A DNA stretch of 25,176 bases from a virus. Shown one piece after another: positions 21,036-25,176 of this stretch. The DNA is taken from positions 1-25,176 of the IMG/VR virus record IMGVR_UViG_3300005511_000078; one strand, 5' to 3'. The notes under the pieces are model-generated. The model was not told the DNA's origin, searched no databases, and was given only the letters and a program-made list of their open reading frames with translations. The position numbers and the translations under genes were made by a program. Position 1 is the first letter of the stretch, and each line of letters opens with the position of its first letter.

Positions 21036-21065
21036 CCTGTCACCACCACGTGCGGGAGACAGGGC

Positions 21066-21968
21066 ATGGCAAGACACGCATCACTTGCGGAGCAATTAGA
21101 GGCTTTTCGCAAATACGCCACCGAGCCGGATCACGAGCCGGAGGCAATGCAGACGAATTGGTCGGTTGTGCAGGCCAACGACAACAATCCGGAAGAGGTC
21201 GCCGACTTTGGCCACGAGCGGTTTCTTCGCATTTCTCCAAGCTTGGAGGAAATCATGCGCAGCGTTCTCGGCCATGAGCCTGAACGAAATGCAGCTGGCC
21301 AGATCATCAAGTGGGGTTCGCTGCGATTCAGCGACGGCGCGCAAACCGAGCGTTGCGTCATGTACGGTATCGACGGCAAGGCCATAAATGGCGAAATCAC
21401 CATGCCAGCCGGAGCCATGCTTCGATGCCGCGACGAGATGGAAGCAAATCTCGGAGCATCCGGCAAGACCGCAAAATATATCGAGCTGAGCAACGCGTGG
21501 TTCGGCGAGACGCTTGGCACGGTACCGCACCGCTTCATCAAGGCTAGCAAAAAGCGCAAGGGCAGGAACTACAGCAGGGACGAGGCGATCGCCATGCTTG
21601 AAGAGGCAAAGGCAAACACCGCTGTTATGCCGCCAGTGACCGTTTATCCGACCGGGCTGCCATGCGGCATGAAGATGGTAGCTGACGCCTTTGTCGGAAT
21701 GAAGAAGGGCAAGAAGGGCGAGACTGGCTCGATGGCCTGGCAGGATTTTGCGACGCTTAAGTCTGGGCGAGAGGCATGGCGAGATGCGCTTCGGGCCATC
21801 CCGTCTGAAACGAAGGAAGTCCTGGATACCTCGATGCGCGCAAAGAACATGCAGGAGATCGGCATGTCGCTCGGCTTCAGCGGCAAGCATGCTGAACGCA
21901 TGGGCAAGCAGGCTCTGATTGCTGCGAACGACAACGCGGCAAGCGTCATCTCGGCTTATGCAGCGTGA
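21066..21968 (+). CDS. Hypothetical protein with C-terminal HTH, possible late regulator
   Basis: This is a 300-residue protein. The first 150 residues have no recognised domain. Around 155-220 it is Lys/Arg-rich (K-K-R-K-G-R-N-Y, then K-K-G-K-K-G-E). Residues 245-290 (L-R-A-I-P-S-E-T-K-E-V-L-D, then I-G-M-S-L-G-F-S-G-K-H-A-E-R-M-G-K) look like a sigma-region-4 or similar helix-turn-helix. It is the last early gene, alone behind a repressor-controlled promoter, and lies upstream of the terminator and the packaging genes. That is where phages such as lambda place the late activator, so the role is proposed from position only. An A-A-N-D-N tract is near the C-terminus. Confidence 0.5.
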   Translation: MARHASLAEQLEAFRKYATEPDHEPEAMQTNWSVVQANDNNPEEVADFGHERFLRISPSLEEIMRSVLGHEPERNAAGQIIKWGSLRFSDGAQTERCVMYGIDGKAINGEITMPAGAMLRCRDEMEANLGASGKTAKYIELSNAWFGETLGTVPHRFIKASKKRKGRNYSRDEAIAMLEEAKANTAVMPPVTVYPTGLPCGMKMVADAFVGMKKGKKGETGSMAWQDFATLKSGREAWRDALRAIPSETKEVLDTSMRAKNMQEIGMSLGFSGKHAERMGKQALIAANDNAASVISAYAA

Positions 21969-22360
21969 TGTCCCTTTTTATGAAGTTCATCGGAGTACAG
22001 TGAAGGGGTTCTTTTGAGTCCCGCTTTGTCCCGTGCGCAAGAGCGACGGACCCATCGCCATGCTGCACCTCGTTGCAGCCGCTGAGCTTTGGGTAACTAT
22101 TTGCGGAACCGGCTTTGTAAACCGGTTACCGTCGGGGATGGACCAGCAGCGCTAACGCCCCACGTAGCGGACTGTTGGCCATCCTCATTTATTCGAGAAC
22201 ACGAAGATGCCCGCGGCCCAGTGATGGTGTCCGTCTTGGCTAGCATCCATGGATTTGGAGGCTCTGCTAGCAGCATGCCGGGACGCGTTCCAATCCGCTA
22301 TCCCCATCTTCGTTACCCAATCGCCATGGCGCTGCCTCCTCTCAGCGACGTGACGATCCT
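21969..22360. other. 392-base region with no convincing gene
   Basis: No ORF here has both a start signal and protein-like content; a 114-codon frame from TTG 22089 runs through the terminator and the tRNA and is rejected. Two hairpins are visible: GCTGCA/TGCAGC (22062-22067, 22074-22079) and AACCGG/CCGGTT (22107-22112, 22122-22127), the second with loop CTTTGTAAA, superficially like an anticodon arm. The arms needed for a tRNA are missing. It may be a long 3' untranslated region, a small noncoding RNA, or the remains of deleted genes. Confidence 0.5.
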
Positions 22361-22406
22361 GCGCCAGGTTGAGCCTTGTTACAAGGCTCCCTGGCGCTTT
22401 CGTTTT
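22361..22406 (+). terminator. Strong Rho-independent terminator
   Basis: GCGCCAGG (22361-22368) pairs with CCTGGCGC (22390-22397), and inside it GAGCCTTG (22371-22378) pairs with CAAGGCTC (22382-22389) around a TTA loop. The result is a 16-base-pair stem interrupted only by TT on one side. TTTCGTTTT follows. This should end the early transcript, separating it from the packaging genes. Confidence 0.9.
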
Positions 22407-22410
22407 CTGC

Positions 22411-22487
22411 CTGTGTGTAGCGCAGACTGGTAGCGTACCTGACTTGGATTCAGGGGGTCGCAGGTTCGAACCCTGCCACACAGACCA
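22411..22487 (+). tRNA. tRNA-Pro (anticodon UGG)
   Basis: This folds as a full cloverleaf of 77 bases: acceptor CTGTGTG/CACACAG with all seven pairs, D-arm GCGC/GCGT, anticodon stem CCTGA/TCAGG with loop CTTGGAT (anticodon TGG), T-arm GCAGG/CCTGC with loop TTCGAAC, discriminator A and an encoded CCA. The TAGCGCAG and GGGGTCG segments are typical of proline tRNAs. It decodes CCA and, by wobble, other CCN codons. It begins four bases after the terminator U-tract, so it depends on read-through, RNA processing or an unseen promoter. Confidence 0.95.
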
Positions 22488-22500
22488 ACCACGGTGATGC

Positions 22501-22785
22501 ATGGCCAACAAGAGTGCATGGCATCACCTATACCAGACAGCCGCATGGAAGCGCCTGCGTGAGGCGCAGCTTAGCGCCGAGCCACTGTGTCGATACTGCC
22601 TAGAGGCAGAGGATGTAACCGCGGCTACCATATGCGACCACATCACCCCACACAAAGGTAACGTGGAACTGTTCTGGTCTGGCCCCTTCCAGTCGCTATG
22701 CAAAGCGCATCACGATGGAGTGAAGCAGCGCATCGACAAAGGGCAGAATGTGGTCCGATATGGTGCGGATGGATGGCCGATATGA
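22501..22785 (+). CDS. HNH endonuclease (packaging-associated)
   Basis: This is a 94-residue protein. It has C-R-Y-C (Cys30, Cys33), I-C-D-H-I-T-P (Asp46, His47), G-N (Asn54) and L-C-K-A-H-H-D-G-V-K (Cys67, His70), the HNH fold with a structural zinc. Small HNH proteins next to the terminase genes, as in HK97-like phages, help terminase cut concatemeric DNA during packaging. Its place just upstream of TerS supports that role rather than homing. It starts 13 bases after the tRNA and has no strong Shine-Dalgarno, so it may be translated from a processed transcript. Confidence 0.9.
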   Translation: MANKSAWHHLYQTAAWKRLREAQLSAEPLCRYCLEAEDVTAATICDHITPHKGNVELFWSGPFQSLCKAHHDGVKQRIDKGQNVVRYGADGWPI

Positions 22786-22796
22786 CATTGTCATTG

Positions 22797-22855
22797 CATA
22801 TCAATGCATTGATGTCGACATATCAACAAATACGCAAGAACATTCCGATATATCG
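22797..22855. promoter_or_regulatory. AT-rich region with three palindromes upstream of late promoter
   Basis: ATCAATGCATTGAT (22800-22813) and ATGTCGACAT (22812-22821) are adjacent perfect palindromes, and CGATATATCG (22846-22855) is a third. CATATCAA also occurs as a direct repeat at 22797 and 22819, spaced 22 bases, about two helical turns. The block is markedly AT-richer than the genes around it and lies 33-91 bases upstream of a promoter, which suggests binding sites for a late regulator. It is unrelated to the ACAAATTTGT operators. Confidence 0.5.
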
Positions 22856-22887
22856 TTGGTAAAGCAATATTATTTCGAATTTAGTGC

Positions 22888-22916
22888 TTGACTACCGCAT
22901 CCATAGATGATACAAT
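22888..22916 (+). promoter_or_regulatory. Sigma70-type promoter for packaging genes
   Basis: TTGACT (22888-22893) and TACAAT (22911-22916) are separated by exactly 17 bases, a five-of-six match in each box. Transcription would start near 22923, about 105 bases before TerS. The leader contains the GC-rich palindrome GGCCGCGCGGCC. No repressor operator overlaps this promoter. Confidence 0.7.
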
Positions 22917-23027
22917 GGAAGGTTGCCCTGGGGAGGGGGTGGTCCAATGTCTAGGGCCGCGCGGCCTGGGTACCGGCGTCGGGCATTCGCGCACATTTTT
23001 CCAATTCAAAAGTTGAGGGTATGAACC

Positions 23028-23408
23028 ATGGCGAGGCCGAGGACGCCGAAGGCAAAGGCCGCGGTGACCGGGCAAGCTACGGTTCGCCGAAAGAAATTCG
23101 AAGAGCGCACCGAGCCGACCGTCAGCGATGATCTAGGCGAGCCGCCGGCATGGATGCCGGAAAATCAACAGAAGGCCTGGCGCGTTATCGCTGCGGAAAT
23201 TCCGTGGCTGAATGCATCGCATCGCGCGCTGGTCGAGATCGCAAGTTATGTGCGCGGAAGGCTAATGGCCAACGAGGACGTTGGTGTCCAGGCTTTGAAC
23301 CTGCTCAGGCAATGTCTGGGGCAGATGGGCGCGACACCCGCGGACGCATCGAAGGCGGGAGCTAAGCCAGGTGGCGAAGAAGAAGACCCCGCCGACAAGT
23401 ATTTCTGA
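23028..23408 (+). CDS. terS: Terminase small subunit (P27-like)
   Basis: This is a 126-residue protein. It has a basic N-terminus (M-A-R-P-R-T-P-K-A-K), then P-P-A-W-M, then A-W-R-V-I-A-A-E-I-P-W-L, then the helix H-R-A-L-V-E-I-A-S-Y and an acidic end D-P-A-D-K-Y-F. This is the pattern of the P27-type phage terminase small subunit, which recognises the packaging site and loads TerL. GAGGG lies eight bases before the ATG. It overlaps TerL by 38 bases in another frame, which is usual for translational coupling of the two subunits. Confidence 0.85.
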   Translation: MARPRTPKAKAAVTGQATVRRKKFEERTEPTVSDDLGEPPAWMPENQQKAWRVIAAEIPWLNASHRALVEIASYVRGRLMANEDVGVQALNLLRQCLGQMGATPADASKAGAKPGGEEEDPADKYF

Positions 23409-25176
23409 TCCAACGACGGCATACGCAAAAGCGGTTGTTTCCGGCGAGATTGTCGCTGGCCCACACGTTCGCAACGCATGCCGTCGCCATCTCGACGATC
23501 TGCGTGACGCCAAGCAGCGCGGCTTGATCTGGGATCCAGCTGGCGCCGCTAGGTTCATCGGATATTGCCGCGACGTACTGCGCCTCAACGGCGGCCAGTT
23601 CGAAGGCAAGCCGTTCATCCTCCAGCCGAGCCAGGCATTCATCGCCGGCTCGCTGTTCGGATGGAAGCGAACCAACGAGAACGGCAAAGTAGTGCGGCGT
23701 TTTCGGCGCGCTTACATTGAGCAGGCAAAAGGGCAGGGCAAGTCGCCATTCGCTGGTGCGGTCGGCCTCTACTGCATGACCGCTGACGGCGAAGCCGCTG
23801 CTGAGATCTATGCGGCCGGCAAGGACAAGGCGCAGGCGTTTGTTCTATTTCGTGACTCGGTCGCAATGTATGAGCAGTCGCCTAAGCTCAAGCGGGAATT
23901 GACGCCTTCGGGTGGCAATCCGGTTTGGAACCTGGCTCACATCAAGTCGCGTTCGTTCTTTCGGCCGATCTCTCGTGAGCAGGCACACAGCGGCCCTCGT
24001 CCATATGTCGCCCTCTGCGACGAAATACACGAGCATCCGAACGGCCACACGCTTGAGATGCTTGAGCGCGGCTTCAAGTTCCGCGACCAACCGCTACTGC
24101 TCATGATCACGAACAGTGGAAGTGACAGGAACTCGGTTTGTTGGGCAGAGCATCAGTGGGCCGTCAAGGTTGCGGCAGGCACCGAAACGCCCGATGAGGA
24201 TTTCACCTATGTCGGTGAGGTGTTCGGCACCAGTGACGAGTGCTTTTCTTATGTTTGCGCCCTCGATAAGGACGATGATCCATTCACGGATCCTTCCTGC
24301 TGGGTGAAGGCGAACCCGCTTCTCGGAGTCACGCTAAAATACGAATATATCGAAGGCGTTGTTGCGCAGGCTAGGGACATCCCGTCAAAGCGCAACAACA
24401 TTCTGCGTCTTCACTTCTGCGTCTGGACCGAATCTGACACAGCATGGATACCGCGACCGATCCTTGAAAAGGTGATGGTCGATTTCGATCCGTATGAGGA
24501 GCATGCCGGCAAGCCTATTACCGCGGCCGGGCTCGATCTGTCCGGCTCGAAGGATTTGACTGCCGCTGCCTTCGTAATCGAGACAGGCACGAAGCGCGTC
24601 ACCAAGGCCGACGGTAGCGAGGCTGATCTTCCGACATTCGACTTGTGGATCGAGGCTTTCACGCCGCGCGACACGATGGATGAGCGATCAAAGGTCGACC
24701 ACGTGCCTTACCGCCTCTGGTTCGACCAGGGATACATCAATGCGCCAGAAGGCGCGCGCATTCGGTACGACCATGTTGCTGCACTATTCGCTCGTCTCAA
24801 TACCGAGCATGGCATCGGAGTTCTGGCTTTCGACCGTTATGCGTTCGATAAGTTCGAAACTGAGCTCGATGAGTACGGTGTCGACGTCAAAACCGTAGCT
24901 CACCCGCAGGGCGGCAAGAAACGCGCAAAGCCAGACGACGATAAAGTGCAGGCGGCGAAAGATGCCGGCCTAGAGCCTCCTTTAGGGCTTTGGATGCCTG
25001 GCAGCGTTGCTGCGTTCGAAGAGTTGATCCTTGAGGAACGCATCAGATTGCGTCGCTCGCCGGTTCTGCTTGGTGCCTTGATGGGTGTGGCGATCGAAAC
25101 TGATCCACTCATGGGCAATCAGTGGTTTTCGAAGAAGAAATCCACGGTTCGCATCGACCCTGCTGTTGCTGCTGCG
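23371..25176 (+). CDS. terL: Terminase large subunit, partial
   Basis: 602 residues are visible and the frame stays open to the window edge. The ATPase part has a Walker A variant A-K-G-Q-G-K-S (119-125), Walker B V-A-L-C-D-E (Asp217, Glu218) and the coupling segment I-T-N-S-G (246-250). The nuclease part begins A-G-L-D-L-S-G-S-K-D (Asp389) and has V-L-A-F-D-R-Y. This is the packaging motor and headful or cos cleavage enzyme. The start is GTG 23371, nine bases after GGGAG, inside the end of the small subunit gene. Only a short C-terminus is expected to be missing. Confidence 0.9.
   Translation, partial: MAKKKTPPTSISDPTTAYAKAVVSGEIVAGPHVRNACRRHLDDLRDAKQRGLIWDPAGAARFIGYCRDVLRLNGGQFEGKPFILQPSQAFIAGSLFGWKRTNENGKVVRRFRRAYIEQAKGQGKSPFAGAVGLYCMTADGEAAAEIYAAGKDKAQAFVLFRDSVAMYEQSPKLKRELTPSGGNPVWNLAHIKSRSFFRPISREQAHSGPRPYVALCDEIHEHPNGHTLEMLERGFKFRDQPLLLMITNSGSDRNSVCWAEHQWAVKVAAGTETPDEDFTYVGEVFGTSDECFSYVCALDKDDDPFTDPSCWVKANPLLGVTLKYEYIEGVVAQARDIPSKRNNILRLHFCVWTESDTAWIPRPILEKVMVDFDPYEEHAGKPITAAGLDLSGSKDLTAAAFVIETGTKRVTKADGSEADLPTFDLWIEAFTPRDTMDERSKVDHVPYRLWFDQGYINAPEGARIRYDHVAALFARLNTEHGIGVLAFDRYAFDKFETELDEYGVDVKTVAHPQGGKKRAKPDDDKVQAAKDAGLEPPLGLWMPGSVAAFEELILEERIRLRRSPVLLGALMGVAIETDPLMGNQWFSKKKSTVRIDPAVAAA

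Noticed and set aside
21096-21890. A 264-codon minus-strand ORF opposite the putative late regulator
   Set aside because: It has no ribosome site, no promoter, and no recognisable domain; the plus-strand gene has a leader and a promoter.
22081-22160. A second tRNA (Thr-like loop TTTGTAA) upstream of tRNA-Pro
   Set aside because: Only the anticodon-like hairpin is present. The closing pair is a mismatch, and there is no D-arm, T-loop or matching acceptor stem.
22089-22433. A 114-codon ORF in the non-coding region
   Set aside because: It starts at TTG without a ribosome site and reads through the terminator stem into the tRNA gene. The antisense ORF here (about 22185-22511) gives the familiar artefact peptide seen opposite tRNA genes.

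Overview
The window looks like the early region and the packaging start of a temperate tailed phage or prophage of an alphaproteobacterium, probably Hyphomicrobiales (Rhizobium/Mesorhizobium-like). The evidence is a CI-like repressor gene facing a long block of rightward genes, the high-GC coding style, recurrent A-A-N-D-N tracts of the kind common in Rhizobiales proteins, and terminase genes at the right edge. No integrase, lysis or virion structural gene is visible, so 'prophage' is inferred rather than shown.

Layout. 1-780: leftward repressor gene and a divergent control region. 780-4070: small accessory genes, including a protein with repeated SH3/KOW-like modules and an L7/L12-like tail, and two tiny overlapping membrane proteins. 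4051-10847: recombination and replication module (Sak4-like RecA-fold ATPase, DUF669 ssDNA-binding-type protein, DEDD exonuclease, DnaN sliding clamp, Cas4-like PD-(D/E)XK nuclease, a small sigma factor, SF2 helicase). 10936-16921: accessory genes (metallophosphoesterase, small overlapping ORFs, Lar-type antirestriction protein, an orphan DPPY adenine methylase, an HNH-AP2 endonuclease, DUF6511, an orphan cytosine-C5 methylase). 16996-20683: GIY-YIG/T5orf172 protein, primase-polymerase/helicase fusion, a 14-copy heptamer cluster that may be the replication origin, and a VRR-NUC nuclease. 20771-22487: small secreted protein, putative late regulator, strong terminator and a tRNA-Pro(UGG). 22501-25176: HNH endonuclease, AT-rich control region with a good sigma70 promoter, TerS and TerL (TerL runs off the right edge).

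How the parts fit. A 13-base element, ACAAATTTGTCAA (palindromic core ACAAATTTGT), occurs six times: at both ends of the repressor gene and just upstream of four rightward units (10.9, 17.0, 20.7 and 21.0 kb). At several sites it overlaps promoter-like hexamers. The simplest reading is a dispersed operator set through which one repressor silences several early promoters. The repressor's S24-like domain appears to lack both catalytic residues, so RecA-stimulated self-cleavage is unlikely. At least a dozen genes are preceded by the same CA-rich leader ending in an AGAGGAGACCA-like Shine-Dalgarno block; other genes are joined by ATGA, TAATG or similar overlaps.

Most unusual points: the six-site operator system, the heptamer cluster behind the primase-helicase, the start-associated leader repeat, a cytosine methylase whose recognition region looks family-like in a different frame from its ends, the SH3-repeat/L12-like fusion, the co-occurrence of a phage sliding clamp and a phage sigma factor, and a tRNA placed four bases after a strong terminator. 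All family calls come from reading motifs by eye; no database search was run.
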